From: an uncultured Croceitalea sp.
GTDB taxonomy: Bacteria; Bacteroidota; Bacteroidia; Flavobacteriales; Flavobacteriaceae
Length of the DNA stretch: 64,000 bases
Direction of reading: 5' to 3'
Assembly (NCBI GenBank): GCA_947495075.1
Contig: CANLXH010000001.1
Coordinates: forward strand, 1,116,001 to 1,180,000
Under the pieces are notes generated by a model. The model did not search any database. It worked only from the letters and a program-made list of their open reading frames with translations, and had not been told where the DNA came from. Positions 34,688-44,307 of the stretch are shown here, piece after piece (within the stretch, counting starts at the first letter, position 1; every line of letters starts with the position of its first letter). Made by a program: the position numbers and the translations under genes.

Positions 34688-35745
34688 ACACTAGTCATTT
34701 TATTCATTCCACCTATAATATGATAAATTTTGGCATTTGGTTCTAATGCTAAAAGTATCTCTAAGGCTAAAATACTTCTTTGCCCTGATTGGCAGATTAA
34801 ATAAACTGGTTTTTCAAAATTAATTTGAGTTAAAGAAAATTCCAATTCTTTTAATGGAATATTTTTAGCACCAGGCAAGTTTGAATTTTCAAATTCGTCA
34901 ATGTTCCTAACGTCTATTAATTGCGTTTCTCCTTCATTTTTAAATCCACTAAAAACTTCAACAGTTACTGAATTTATGGCACAATTTTGAAATCCATAAC
35001 TTTTTTGAAGTGAAGTAACATCTTTATTGGCCTCTTTAGCTCTAAAATTAATTTTTTGGGATGTCTGGGTTAATCCATCAAACAACAATAATTTACCAGA
35101 CAGGACCTCTCCCACCCCAGTTAGTACTTTTACCGCTTCTAATGCTTGTAATGTTCCTATTATCCCTGGCAATATACCTAGAACGCCATTTTCATTACAA
35201 TTAGGGATTTCATTTTTTTTGGGAATATCCGGAAACAAACAGCGATAAGTAGGACCATTTTGATAGTTGAAAACACTCACCTGACCTTCAAAACCATGTA
35301 ATGCTCCGTAAACAAAAGGTTTATTTAGTAATACACAGGCATCATTAATCAAATACCTGGTAGCAAAATTATCTGTAGCATCAATAATCAAATCAAAATC
35401 CTTGATTATAGTCAAGGCATTCTCTGGAGTCAAAAAAGTATCAAAACATTTAATTTTAGTTTCTGAGTTTTGAGCTTTTAATTTTACTTTTGTAACTGTG
35501 AGTTTAGATTTTCCTATGTCAGCTTCAGCATATAAAATTTGTCGCTGTAAATTATGTAATTCTATAGTATCATTGTCAACCAAACCCAGGGTGCCAACAC
35601 CCATTGCATTTAGATATTGAGCTACGGGTAATCCTAATCCACCTAATCCAATAATTAACACCTGACTATCAGCTAATTTAGCCTGTCCATCTACACCAAA
35701 ACTTAATAGACTTGTCTGTCTTGTGTATCTTCCTACAGAGCTCAT
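34678..35745 (-). CDS. moeB: MoeB/ThiF-type adenylyltransferase fused to rhodanese
   Basis: 355 residues. The E1-like domain (1-245) shows LIIGLGGLGLPVAQYLNAMG, DNDTIELHNLQRQ and DATDNFATRYLIND. A C-terminal rhodanese domain (about 265-350) has the active cysteine in YLICQSGQRS. It adenylates the MoaD C-terminal GlyGly and may supply sulfur. The usual structural zinc CxxC pairs are not evident (PTYRCLFPD has a single Cys). It overlaps the mobA stop by four bases. Confidence 0.92.
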   Translation of the reverse strand: MSSVGRYTRQTSLLSFGVDGQAKLADSQVLIIGLGGLGLPVAQYLNAMGVGTLGLVDNDTIELHNLQRQILYAEADIGKSKLTVTKVKLKAQNSETKIKCFDTFLTPENALTIIKDFDLIIDATDNFATRYLINDACVLLNKPFVYGALHGFEGQVSVFNYQNGPTYRCLFPDIPKKNEIPNCNENGVLGILPGIIGTLQALEAVKVLTGVGEVLSGKLLLFDGLTQTSQKINFRAKEANKDVTSLQKSYGFQNCAINSVTVEVFSGFKNEGETQLIDVRNIDEFENSNLPGAKNIPLKELEFSLTQINFEKPVYLICQSGQRSILALEILLALEPNAKIYHIIGGMNKMTSVCH

Positions 35746-36359
35746 TGTACTATCTTGGTTTTGGCGTATTCTAAATCTGCCAAAGAATTGGCATTATAGA
35801 GGACATCATCTTGTTTTGGATATATCAATTTAACATCAGAATTTATTAAAAATTTTCTTGGGCAAGAACTCTTAGCCGTTCTCATGTAATCTACAGATTT
35901 TATAAGTCCATTTGGTTCCCAAATAGCAATTAAAGGCTCTGGTAATTTACTCTTATTAGTCGCATATGCAGTGGCAACTTTAGTTATGTCTCTTTTAGAA
36001 ATGAGTGTTTCTATAGTTTCTTTGTCAACTAAGGGTAAATCACAAGCTAAAATCAACCATGAAACATTAGGATATTTATGGTGGGCACTTAATATTCCGT
36101 TTAAAGGACCTCGATATTTATTTTCGTCTAATATGCAATTGTAATTGACTCTCAATTCATTTTTTTGTTCTTCTCTCACACTTAAAAAAGCGTCGTCACA
36201 ACTAGCTTTTAATAAATTATACAAATATTCTCGTTGGGGAATTCCATGGTAATCAATTAACCCTTTATCATTACCCATTCTTGTGCTTTTACCACCAGAA
36301 AGGACCAAACCATATATTTTTGGAACAGTAATATTCATTTTATAAAGATTAGCCACCAA
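35742..36359 (-). CDS. mobA: Molybdenum cofactor guanylyltransferase MobA
   Basis: 205 residues with LVLSGGKSTRMGNDKGLIDYHG, YRGPLNGILSAHH and LACDLPLVDKETI, the standard MobA motifs. MobA attaches GMP to molybdopterin for DMSO-reductase-type enzymes. Its presence beside a MocA-like gene suggests the cell makes both MGD and MCD cofactors. An eleven-base overlap with moaA. Confidence 0.92.
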   Translation of the reverse strand: MVANLYKMNITVPKIYGLVLSGGKSTRMGNDKGLIDYHGIPQREYLYNLLKASCDDAFLSVREEQKNELRVNYNCILDENKYRGPLNGILSAHHKYPNVSWLILACDLPLVDKETIETLISKRDITKVATAYATNKSKLPEPLIAIWEPNGLIKSVDYMRTAKSSCPRKFLINSDVKLIYPKQDDVLYNANSLADLEYAKTKIVQ

Positions 36360-37332
36360 TAGAAGTCATAGAACTATCAAATACGCTGGCATGTTCTTGC
36401 TGAGCTTCAAAACCTGTTTTCGCTCGAGCTCCAATAGCGGTTAAAATAGCTTCTTCTACTTTTTTATTTGATTTAGCTTGCCTTAATAAGTCTCTCAGGT
36501 TCGCTTTAGGCTTTCCATACAAACAAGTAATTACATCCCCCGTTGCGGTAATTCTGAGTCTATTGCAAGTGCCACAAAATGTTCTGCTAAAAGATGGTAT
36601 TAAACCAAAAGTACTTTTATGACCTTCTATTTGGTAGTTTATTGAAGTTGATGTTTTGGGGGATACTAATTTTTTATAATTAGGAAATACAGTACTTATA
36701 TGCTCTAAAATGACTTTGTAATCCCACTTAATAGTTTTAAACGATTTACTCCCTCCATTAAAAGGCATCTCTTCCAAAAACCGAACTGCCACTGGATAAT
36801 GTTTCATTATATCTAAAATTGAAATGATATCCTGCTCATTCTGTCCTTCTAAAACAATAAAGTTAATACGAACATTAAAGCCTTCAGAAATCAACTTTAC
36901 TAGATTCTCATAAACCGTATCATATTGATCTCTTCTTGTAATTCGCTCAAATGTTGTTCTATCAATAGCATCTAGACTAACATTAATATTCTTAATCCCT
37001 AACTCTTTAAGCTCATCTATATAAGGACCAATTAATGTAGCATTGGTAGTGACAGATATATCCTTAAGGTCTTTTAACTTACTTAGGTGTCTAAGCAAAA
37101 CCATAAGTTCCTTACGAACAAATGGTTCGCCTCCAGTAATCCTAATTTTATCTATGCCTTGCCCAACTAAGATAGAACTCAACTCTTTTAGTTCATTGAT
37201 GCTTAACAGCTTATCATTCTTGACAAAATTAATTCCTTCTGAAGGCATACAATAGTTACACCTTAGATTGCATCTATCTGTTACTGCTAATCTTAAATAA
37301 TTAATATGTCTATTATGGTTGTCTAGTAACAT
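36349..37332 (-). CDS. moaA: GTP 3',8-cyclase MoaA
   Basis: 327 residues of radical SAM enzyme. The first cluster is TDRCNLRCNYCMPSEG (CxxxCxxC), and the C-terminal cluster is FCGTCNRLRITATGD plus the later Cys in VITCLYG. The protein ends SIGG, the double-glycine tail required for catalysis. It makes the first intermediate of molybdopterin from GTP. moaC is not found next to it in this window. Confidence 0.95.
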   Translation of the reverse strand: MLLDNHNRHINYLRLAVTDRCNLRCNYCMPSEGINFVKNDKLLSINELKELSSILVGQGIDKIRITGGEPFVRKELMVLLRHLSKLKDLKDISVTTNATLIGPYIDELKELGIKNINVSLDAIDRTTFERITRRDQYDTVYENLVKLISEGFNVRINFIVLEGQNEQDIISILDIMKHYPVAVRFLEEMPFNGGSKSFKTIKWDYKVILEHISTVFPNYKKLVSPKTSTSINYQIEGHKSTFGLIPSFSRTFCGTCNRLRITATGDVITCLYGKPKANLRDLLRQAKSNKKVEEAILTAIGARAKTGFEAQQEHASVFDSSMTSIGG

Positions 37333-37341
37333 AGTTTATTA

Positions 37342-37596
37342 TTATCCTCCACTTACTGGAGGAATCAATGCAATTTCGTCATAAGAATTAATTTGTTGTT
37401 CATCTTGGGCATAAGAATTATTCACTGCAACAGCTAAAGAGGATAATTTACTTAATTCTGGATAAGCTTTACCCAAAAAGATTCGTAATTCTTTTACAGT
37501 CTTAGGAATGCTCCTACCTGTTATGCTTGCAGTTGGTATAGAAAGTGAAGGGCTACCAACGATATCCTTGGTAACCCCGAATAATAAAATTGTCAT
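37342..37596 (-). CDS. moaD: Molybdopterin synthase small subunit MoaD
   Basis: 84 residues, ubiquitin-like (MTILLFGVTKDIVG, VNNSYAQDEQQINSYDEIALIPPVSGG). The C-terminal SGG is the thiocarboxylation site. It lies nine bases upstream of moaA. The large subunit moaE is not in this window, so it must be elsewhere. Confidence 0.92.
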   Translation of the reverse strand: MTILLFGVTKDIVGSPSLSIPTASITGRSIPKTVKELRIFLGKAYPELSKLSSLAVAVNNSYAQDEQQINSYDEIALIPPVSGG

Positions 37597-37604
37597 AGTC
37601 TATT

Positions 37605-39833
37605 TTATCCTAAGATTTCTTTTTTTGGAACTTTTAATAACTCTGGTGTTTTAATAAATGGTTGTTGGTATAATCTGTTACCCGTGGCAGCTTTAAATGC
37701 ATTGGCAATTGCTCCTCCAACTGGTGGTAAGGTAGGTTCTCCTAAACCAGTTGGAGAAAGTTCATTTTGAATTAAATGTGTTTCAATTTCTGGAGTTTCA
37801 TTCATTCTAATTAAACGATATCTGTCAAAATTATTCGCAACTGGAGCTCCATTTTTAAAACTAAAGTCGCCATACATAGAATGACCAATACCATCTAATA
37901 TACCTCCTTCAATCTGGTTAATTGCACCCATTGGATTCACTACGATTCCACAATCTACAACACAAGTGATTTTTTTAACTACTGCATTACCATTCTCAAC
38001 TACTACATCTGCAACCTGGGCAACGTGCGTGTTATGACAATAGTAGTTAACAAAACCTTGATAAGTGCCTTCTGGTTTTTTACCCCATCCGGATTTTTCT
38101 ACAGCTGTTCTAATACAATTCTGCATACGTTCTGGGTCGTATTGGATTCGGTCGTCATTAGTTCCTTTTACTTTTTCTAAAAGGTCCAAACGAAGTTGAA
38201 TTTTATCTGTCTCCATTAACTCGGTGAGTTCATCAAAGAAACTTTGTTCCGCATAAGCTAAAAAGTTTGTGTATGGTGCTCGCCATGCTCCAGTTGTGAT
38301 ATTACTGTTATAGCTAGCTACATCAACCTGATAATTTTCTATAGCTCCTGCAGGGAAAAAATTAGGAATTAAGCCATACATATTGTCGTTAATGGCTGCT
38401 TCTTTTAAATGGTACCCTGTGAGTTGCCCATCTTTAATTGCAGCCTTAATCCTGTATTTTATCGCTGGTCGATAAACTCCTGTTCCCATATCATCTTCAC
38501 GCGAAGAAACCATTTTTACTGGTTTTTTAATGGTGTTCGAAATCTCTGCTGCTTCAAAAACAAAATCCCCATAGAGTCTTCTTCCAAAACCACCCCCCAT
38601 ACGGGTCATTTCTAAATGAATATCCCCAACATCACGCCCAAGCATATCTGCCACAGTATCTGCTGCAGATGCTGGAGTTTGTACTGGACCTACCAAATGA
38701 ATTTTTTCATCAGTAACATTTGCGAAAAAATTCATAGGTTCTAAGCAGTTATGGGGGAGAAAGGGAGATTCATATGTACGTTCTAAAACTTTATCAGCAG
38801 TTGCAAAAGCATTATTTATATCTCCGTCTGAGCGAAGCGTATTGAATTTTTTACCATCTAAAAGACTCAGAAGTATTTTGTTATGTTTTTCAGTACTTTC
38901 TGGATTATTATGTTCCCAAACTATTTTTAGCGCTTTTTTAGCTTTCATAGCCTGCCATGTAGATTTTGCAATCACAACTACTTTATCACTATCTGCTAGT
39001 TTAGCCGACCAGTTTCTATTATCACCATTCATATGTGCCCTCGCACGTTCTCCAATCGTAATAACATCTATAACTCCAGGCATATTCTTCGCCTCAGTAG
39101 CATCATAAGAAACCAATTTTTGACCAAAGGCAGGAGGTCTTGCAACACTAGCATATACCATCCCTTCTTCTTTATAATCTAATCCAAATAAGGGTTTCCC
39201 GGTTGTAATTCTAGCTACATCTACATTACCCGCATCTTTACCAATAATTTTATAATCTTTTGGTTCTTTAAGTGTAACATTTTCCGGAACTTCTAATGCC
39301 GCTGCTTCATTAACAACCTCACCATATCCTAAAGTTTCACCTGCTGCATTAGTAATAACACCTTCGTTTACAGTACATTCCGAAGCATCTACCCCCCACC
39401 TTGCAGCAGCTGCATTAACCAACATTTGTTTTGCACTAGCTCCTGTTTGTCTTAACGCATCCCAACCAAAACGAATAGATTGACTACCACCTGCAACCTG
39501 CCTAGTGTAGTTGTTTGTATCCAAAATACCCTGCTTAACAAATACATTTTTCCAAGCAACATCTAGCTCTTCAGCAATTATCATTGGCATAGAAGTTTTT
39601 ACTCCTTGTCCTATTTCTGGGTTTGGCGAAAATATTGTGACAGCTCCATTTGCCGCTATTTTTATAAAGGCATTAAAATCATTATAATTTAATTGTGATA
39701 AATCTACTGGGGGTACCACTTTTGGTTTACAAGATTGAAATAGGTTGAATCCAATTAACATTCCACCTCCAGCTAAAGTAGAGGTTCGCATGAATGCCCT
39801 TCTGCTAAATGTATTTTTTGATAGTGTAGACAT
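37605..39833 (-). CDS. Molybdopterin-binding subunit of a periplasmic xanthine dehydrogenase-family oxidoreductase (IorB-like)
   Basis: 742 residues. A Tat signal (FSRRAFMRTSTLAGGGML, near 9-27) predicts export of the folded protein. Molybdenum hydroxylase motifs include GQGVKTSMPMIIAEEL, GGSQSIRFGWDAL, MGGGFGRRLYGDF, GAWRAPYTNFLAYAEQ and the catalytic Glu in GLGEPTLPPVGGA. Members related to isoquinoline 1-oxidoreductase and aldehyde oxidases share this architecture; the substrate is unknown. The 2Fe-2S subunit is 22 bases upstream. No FAD subunit or cytochrome is present in the operon, so the electron acceptor is unknown. Confidence 0.93.
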   Translation of the reverse strand: MSTLSKNTFSRRAFMRTSTLAGGGMLIGFNLFQSCKPKVVPPVDLSQLNYNDFNAFIKIAANGAVTIFSPNPEIGQGVKTSMPMIIAEELDVAWKNVFVKQGILDTNNYTRQVAGGSQSIRFGWDALRQTGASAKQMLVNAAAARWGVDASECTVNEGVITNAAGETLGYGEVVNEAAALEVPENVTLKEPKDYKIIGKDAGNVDVARITTGKPLFGLDYKEEGMVYASVARPPAFGQKLVSYDATEAKNMPGVIDVITIGERARAHMNGDNRNWSAKLADSDKVVVIAKSTWQAMKAKKALKIVWEHNNPESTEKHNKILLSLLDGKKFNTLRSDGDINNAFATADKVLERTYESPFLPHNCLEPMNFFANVTDEKIHLVGPVQTPASAADTVADMLGRDVGDIHLEMTRMGGGFGRRLYGDFVFEAAEISNTIKKPVKMVSSREDDMGTGVYRPAIKYRIKAAIKDGQLTGYHLKEAAINDNMYGLIPNFFPAGAIENYQVDVASYNSNITTGAWRAPYTNFLAYAEQSFFDELTELMETDKIQLRLDLLEKVKGTNDDRIQYDPERMQNCIRTAVEKSGWGKKPEGTYQGFVNYYCHNTHVAQVADVVVENGNAVVKKITCVVDCGIVVNPMGAINQIEGGILDGIGHSMYGDFSFKNGAPVANNFDRYRLIRMNETPEIETHLIQNELSPTGLGEPTLPPVGGAIANAFKAATGNRLYQQPFIKTPELLKVPKKEILG

Positions 39834-39855
39834 AATATTTTCTTGAGACAGTTAG

Positions 39856-40317
39856 TTAGGACATTTTTTCAGCAGCTATTGCTACTGCTTTTCGAATTCT
39901 TGTATATGAAGCGCATCTGCAGATATTACCATGCATTGCATTTTTTATCTCTTGTTCAGATGGGTTTGGATTATTTTCTAAGAATGCAGAAGCTGTCATT
40001 ATTTGCCCCGCTTGACAATAACCGCACTGTGGAACATCAACTTCTATCCAAGCTTCTTGAACAGGATGCGTACCATCTGCTGAAAGCCCTTCAATTGTAG
40101 TGATTTCCTTTCCCTTAACTTGCTCTAAAGTTGTAGAACAGCTACGTAACGGATTACCGTCTACATGTATAGTACAAGCACCACATTGACCTATTCCGCA
40201 GCCGAATTTAGTACCTACTAAATCTAGATGGTCTCTTAAGACCCATAAAACTGGTGTATCTGCAGCAACATCTACAGTTTTAGATTTACCATTAACTTTT
40301 AATTGAAACGTTGGCAT
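39856..40317 (-). CDS. 2Fe-2S subunit of the molybdenum hydroxylase (IorA-like)
   Basis: 153 residues. A plant-type ferredoxin cluster motif (FGCGIGQCGACTIHVDG with a further Cys in LRSC) precedes the alpha-helical cluster domain (CGYCQAGQIM and NICRCASYTRIR). It passes electrons from the Mo site. It lacks its own signal peptide and is probably carried out by the Tat-signal-bearing large subunit. It is the first gene of the operon that runs to 29410. Confidence 0.94.
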   Translation of the reverse strand: MPTFQLKVNGKSKTVDVAADTPVLWVLRDHLDLVGTKFGCGIGQCGACTIHVDGNPLRSCSTTLEQVKGKEITTIEGLSADGTHPVQEAWIEVDVPQCGYCQAGQIMTASAFLENNPNPSEQEIKNAMHGNICRCASYTRIRKAVAIAAEKMS

Positions 40318-40498
40318 AGCATTAGAGTTGTTATATTGATTTATTGGATTATGTTCAAGTTACCAAAATTTAAAAGGACGTCTCTTTTTTTAACAGATGT
40401 GAATTTGATTTAACTTTTCTTTAAAACTAATATTTTATTTACAAATAATTTAAAGTGCAATTGTCCGTTAAGCAAAAAGGAACCTTAAAATTTTGAAA

Positions 40499-41587
40499 AT
40501 GAAAAACTGCTTCAATTACGCTATACTTGTTTTTGGACTATTACTGTTTATTTCTTGTGGAAATGCTGATGATGATGTGAATTTTGATTTAAATCAAGAA
40601 GAACTTGGAGAAGGAAAAGAGCCAGACGATTGCTTAAACTTTGGAGAAAACGAATTATTATTATCAATTCAAGATCAATTTACCGCATTACCTGGTAAAA
40701 TATCCATATTATTTAAAGTAAGTGATAATTTAGGTAATCCTGTTTCAGGACTTACCGCAAATCAATTTACCATATATGAACAAGGAAGGAACGATGATTG
40801 CTTCAATACCATTTCATCTTCAGAGTCTTTTGCCCGTATATCACCAAACTCGCAAGTATTTAATAACAATACCTTATTGGTTTTAGATTTAAGTAATTCT
40901 GTACTGCAAAGTAGTTTAGAAGAACTTAAAACTGCATCAACGAGTTTTGTAAACAATGTGATGCCTTCACCGGCGTCTGATTCTTTTAAAATGGCTATCT
41001 ATTGGTTTGATGGTGAAGATGAATTACACTTATTAAATGAACTTACTTCTTCTACAGCTGAATTAACTGCTGCTATTGATGGAATAAATGAAAATATAAG
41101 TAGTGACCCATCTACAGATTTATACGGTGCAGTTATAAAATCTACAGCTATCGCAGAAGAGTTATTGGATAACAGTACTTCTAATGAAACTATTTCAGCA
41201 GCATCTGTTGTGATTTTTACTGATGGTACAGACCAAGCATCAAGATTTACAGAAGAAAGAGCTTTAGATGCAGTAAATGATGCAAGTAGGAATATTTCTT
41301 TTTTCACCATTGGATTAGGTGCTGAGATAGATTCTGAAGTTTTGAGTGATATAGGTAAAACGGCTAGTGTTGTTGCAAGTAATGCTGAAGAATTAGAAAA
41401 TACTTTCAATCAGATTTCTGCAAGAGTTTCAGAGCAGGCAAATAGTTTTTATTTGTTTGAGTACTGTACGCCAAAAAGAGATGGTAGTGGAGAAAATAAT
41501 CTAGTCATACAGCTAACTAATGGTTCCCTTCAAGGTGCTGTACAAACCAGTTTTAAAGCGGACGGATTTACCGGTGGCTGCGAATAA
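40499..41587 (+). CDS. von Willebrand factor A domain lipoprotein
   Basis: 362 residues from the ATG at 40499 (a TTG six bases earlier is possible but gives no benefit). The lipobox is LLLFISCGN (Cys20). An Ig-like region (KVSDNLGNPVSGLTANQF) precedes a VWA domain with the MIDAS motif DLSNS at 130-134 and the later TDGTDQAS. It is likely surface- or periplasm-exposed and metal-dependent in ligand binding. The partner is unknown. It is divergent from the Mo operon. Confidence 0.88.
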   Translation: MKNCFNYAILVFGLLLFISCGNADDDVNFDLNQEELGEGKEPDDCLNFGENELLLSIQDQFTALPGKISILFKVSDNLGNPVSGLTANQFTIYEQGRNDDCFNTISSSESFARISPNSQVFNNNTLLVLDLSNSVLQSSLEELKTASTSFVNNVMPSPASDSFKMAIYWFDGEDELHLLNELTSSTAELTAAIDGINENISSDPSTDLYGAVIKSTAIAEELLDNSTSNETISAASVVIFTDGTDQASRFTEERALDAVNDASRNISFFTIGLGAEIDSEVLSDIGKTASVVASNAEELENTFNQISARVSEQANSFYLFEYCTPKRDGSGENNLVIQLTNGSLQGAVQTSFKADGFTGGCE

Positions 41588-41614
41588 TAAAACATAAAAT
41601 TGTATTAAAATAGG

Positions 41615-41643
41615 TAATGGATTACGGTAATCGTAATCCATTA
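41615..41643 (+). terminator. Hairpin downstream of the VWA gene
   Basis: TAATGGATTACG (41615-41626) pairs perfectly with CGTAATCCATTA (41632-41643) around a GTAAT loop. The following TTTAG is only a weak U-tract, so termination may be partial. Confidence 0.55.
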
Positions 41644-41683
41644 TTTAGTTATATACGTACATAAGGGGAACACATAAACTAGA

Positions 41684-42508
41684 ATGATGAAAAAAGTAAT
41701 TCTTTCCAGCGCAGTAGTCGCATTATTGTTAACTTCTTGCGTTTCTAAGAAAAAGTATGTTGCATTAGAAGAAAATTTATCCAATACTAAAAGTCAATTA
41801 ACAAAGACCCAAGTAGAAAAAGAGGAGTTAGAATCTAAGCTATCTAAAATTGAAGCTAGAGCTGCAGCATACAATGAAAAAATTAATTCTTTAAAGGAAC
41901 TTAACGATAGTCAATTCACCATTGAGAACGGTACTGTCATGAGCAATGATACAAAGTTAAAGCTAGAAAAAACTTTAGCAGAAATAGACCCTGCAAAAGT
42001 AGCAGCAGCTGAGACAATGGAAGAGAAAGTTAACTTAGCCATATCACACAATCTAAAAAAATCCATTTCTCAAGAGGATGGTGATATTGATGTTTTTGTT
42101 GATAAAACGGTCGTGATGATAAATATTTCTGACAACCTATTATTTAAGAGCGGTAGTTACCGTATTAATGACAAAGCAGATAACGTATTAGGAAAATTAG
42201 CAGAAGTAATTAACTCTGAACCAAGTATGGAAGTAATGGTGGAAGGGCATACAGACCCAAGAACTATTAATACTCCAGCCCTTAAAGATAACTGGGATTT
42301 AAGCGTTAAAAGAGCTACATCTGTTGTGCGTAAATTACAAGAACAGTTTAATGTAGACCCTACACAATTAATAGCTGCTGGTAGAAGTCAATACCAACCA
42401 TTAGTGGAGAACACGGATAGAGATAATATGGCAATTAATAGAAGAACAAGAATCGTAATTATTCCAGATTTGGACAAATTCTTTGCACTTCTAGATTCTG
42501 AAAGCTAG
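41684..42508 (+). CDS. OmpA family lipoprotein
   Basis: 274 residues. The lipobox is LLLTSCVSKK, followed by a coiled coil (about 25-75) and a C-terminal OmpA domain with EGHTDPRTI, LSVKRATSVV and NRRTRIVI, which bind peptidoglycan. It anchors the outer membrane to the cell wall. The start could be the second ATG (41687). A clear terminator follows. Confidence 0.92.
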   Translation: MMKKVILSSAVVALLLTSCVSKKKYVALEENLSNTKSQLTKTQVEKEELESKLSKIEARAAAYNEKINSLKELNDSQFTIENGTVMSNDTKLKLEKTLAEIDPAKVAAAETMEEKVNLAISHNLKKSISQEDGDIDVFVDKTVVMINISDNLLFKSGSYRINDKADNVLGKLAEVINSEPSMEVMVEGHTDPRTINTPALKDNWDLSVKRATSVVRKLQEQFNVDPTQLIAAGRSQYQPLVENTDRDNMAINRRTRIVIIPDLDKFFALLDSES

Positions 42509-42531
42509 ATAATGATTTTTAAAAAGTATTT

Positions 42532-42559
42532 AAAGGAAGGCGAAAGTCTTCCTTTTTTT
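42532..42559 (+). terminator. Intrinsic terminator after the OmpA gene
   Basis: AAAGGAAG (42532-42539) pairs with CTTCCTTT (42548-42555) around GCGAAAGT, followed by a T-run. It lies 24 bases after the OmpA stop. Confidence 0.75.
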
Positions 42560-42631
42560 ATTTGGTATTCTTTTAGGACGGATTGTAGACAATGTTTTTT
42601 CTGATTATCTTACCTTCTCAATTAGTAGGTA

Positions 42632-43570
42632 ATGAAAAGATATGCCCTTTTACTAAGTTCAGTTTTACTCACAGTACTTCTTAATGCTCAGGAGCATCAC
42701 GTGCTTGAAGGAAGATGGGATTTAGAGATGGAATTTGAAGGTAAAACTGTGCCATCGTGGTTAGAGATTCGCCATTCTGGTCATGCTACATACGTTGGTA
42801 GGTTTGTCTTTGCATTTGGTAGTGCAAGACCAATCTCTGAAATTAAAATAAAGGGTAATAATTTTAGTTTTTCAATTCCTAGACAATGGGAACCTGAGGG
42901 GAATGATATGACTTTTAAAGGCTCTATTCTAAAAGATGAGCTGTCAGGTGTAATGGTATATACTGATGGTTCTTCGGTTAATTGGACAGGGACAAAAGCT
43001 CCAATTTTAAGCTTTAATAAAAATCCTGAATACTCACCTCAGCCTCAGATTCAACTTTTCAATACCAAAGATTTAGCAGGATGGCATACGGATAGAGAAG
43101 AAAATCAATGGTTTGTAAAAAACGGAATACTTACCAGCCTAAAATCTGGTGCAAACTTAATTAGTGATAAAAAGTTTACTGATTTTAAGTTAGTTACAGA
43201 ATTTAGATTTCCCGAGGGAAGTAATAGCGGTATATATTTAAGGGGAAGGTATGAAGTGCAAATTGCAGATAATTATAGTTTTCCAGCTTCCGACATCTAT
43301 TTTGGAGGTGTTTATGGTTTCTTAGAACCTAATGAGAATGCTGCGAAACCTGCGGGAGAATGGCAGCGTTATGAAATTACGTTAATAGGAAGGAGAGTAA
43401 CAATTATTGCCAACGGTAAGACTATAATTAATGACCAAACCATTCCGGGCATTACAGGTGGGGCTTTGGACAGTAAAGAAGGAGAGCCGGGTTCCTTCAT
43501 GATACAAGGAGATCATGGTCCAGTAGAATTTAAAAGCTTTGTGGTTACACCTATAAAAGAGACGGATTAA
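42632..43570 (+). CDS. DUF1080 (3-keto-disaccharide hydrolase-like) secreted protein
   Basis: 312 residues with a signal peptide ending LLNAQ. Residues about 22-120 form a lipocalin-like region (GRWDLEMEFEG). Residues 125-310 form the DUF1080 jelly-roll: LFNTKDLAGWHTDREENQWF, FRFPEGSNSGIYLRG, QIADNYS and GGALDSKEGEPGSFMIQGDHG. Family members include 3-keto-glucoside hydrolases, but many are uncharacterised. Its stop codon directly abuts that of the convergent DUF1080 pseudogene. Confidence 0.88.
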   Translation: MKRYALLLSSVLLTVLLNAQEHHVLEGRWDLEMEFEGKTVPSWLEIRHSGHATYVGRFVFAFGSARPISEIKIKGNNFSFSIPRQWEPEGNDMTFKGSILKDELSGVMVYTDGSSVNWTGTKAPILSFNKNPEYSPQPQIQLFNTKDLAGWHTDREENQWFVKNGILTSLKSGANLISDKKFTDFKLVTEFRFPEGSNSGIYLRGRYEVQIADNYSFPASDIYFGGVYGFLEPNENAAKPAGEWQRYEITLIGRRVTIIANGKTIINDQTIPGITGGALDSKEGEPGSFMIQGDHGPVEFKSFVVTPIKETD

Positions 43571-44163
43571 TTACAATTCTTTTAGAGTGATGTTTCTCCA
43601 ACGTACTTTAATTCCTCCTCCATCATGTATCTGTAATGCTATAACACCTTTACCCTTGCCTATTTTTTTGTCTTCTAAATGAATCATTTCTACGCCATTT
43701 AGGTATGGGTTATTTTAGACTCATTAGCTACTATCTTCATAGTATTCCATTGATTCATCTTTAAGGTAGTGTCTTTCCCAGGGTCTGGTTTAATAAGCCA
43801 ACCTCTACCGTAAGACTCATATATACCTCCAGTGTGCATATTTGGCGGAGCTACCTCTGCCTGCCAACCACTTACTTTTGTACCCTCGAAAGTTGATCGA
43901 ATAAAAACGCCACTATTGCCGTCAGCTTCTTGTTTAAATTCCAAAGACAATTCAAAATCATCGTAAAACTTACTAGTAGAAAGATAACCATATGCTTTAT
44001 CCGGTCCACTTTCACGTATAAGATTTTCATTTTCAACATACCATTTTTCAGTTCCATGTATTTCCCATCCATTTAGGTCATTCCCATTAAATAAGGAAAT
44101 AGCTTCCTGGGCATTAACTAAACTTAATGAACAAACAAAAACCAAGTATAAAATATTTTTCAT
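43571..44163 (-). pseudogene. Frameshifted DUF1080 gene
   Basis: The first frame (44163 down to a stop at 43699) encodes a signal peptide and a DUF1080 domain (ISLFNGNDLNGWEIHG, DGNSGVFIRS, WNTMKIVANESKIT) and then stops early. A second frame continues with YLNGVEMIHLEDKKIGKGKG, IALQIHDGGGIKV and RWRNITLKEL to a TAA at 43571-43573. The expected KITxYLNG junction lacks a single base near 43705-43708. Adding one base restores a normal protein of about 197 residues. This is a recent single-base deletion or a sequencing error. Confidence 0.85.
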
Positions 44164-44307
44164 AGGTATCTATTTTGATTGAAAATTATAAAAATTCAAC
44201 TATATTTTGATACCTACGAGGTAGGGTATTTGGTTTCTTACTTGTTTAATAAGTAACAACTACAGCTAAAAACATTCTAAAATGTATAAATCCTTAAAAA
44301 GAATGTT

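Noticed and set aside
43699-43735. Programmed -1 frameshift in the DUF1080 gene
   Set aside because: No X XXY YYZ slippery heptamer and no downstream structure; a one-base deletion explains the break more simply.
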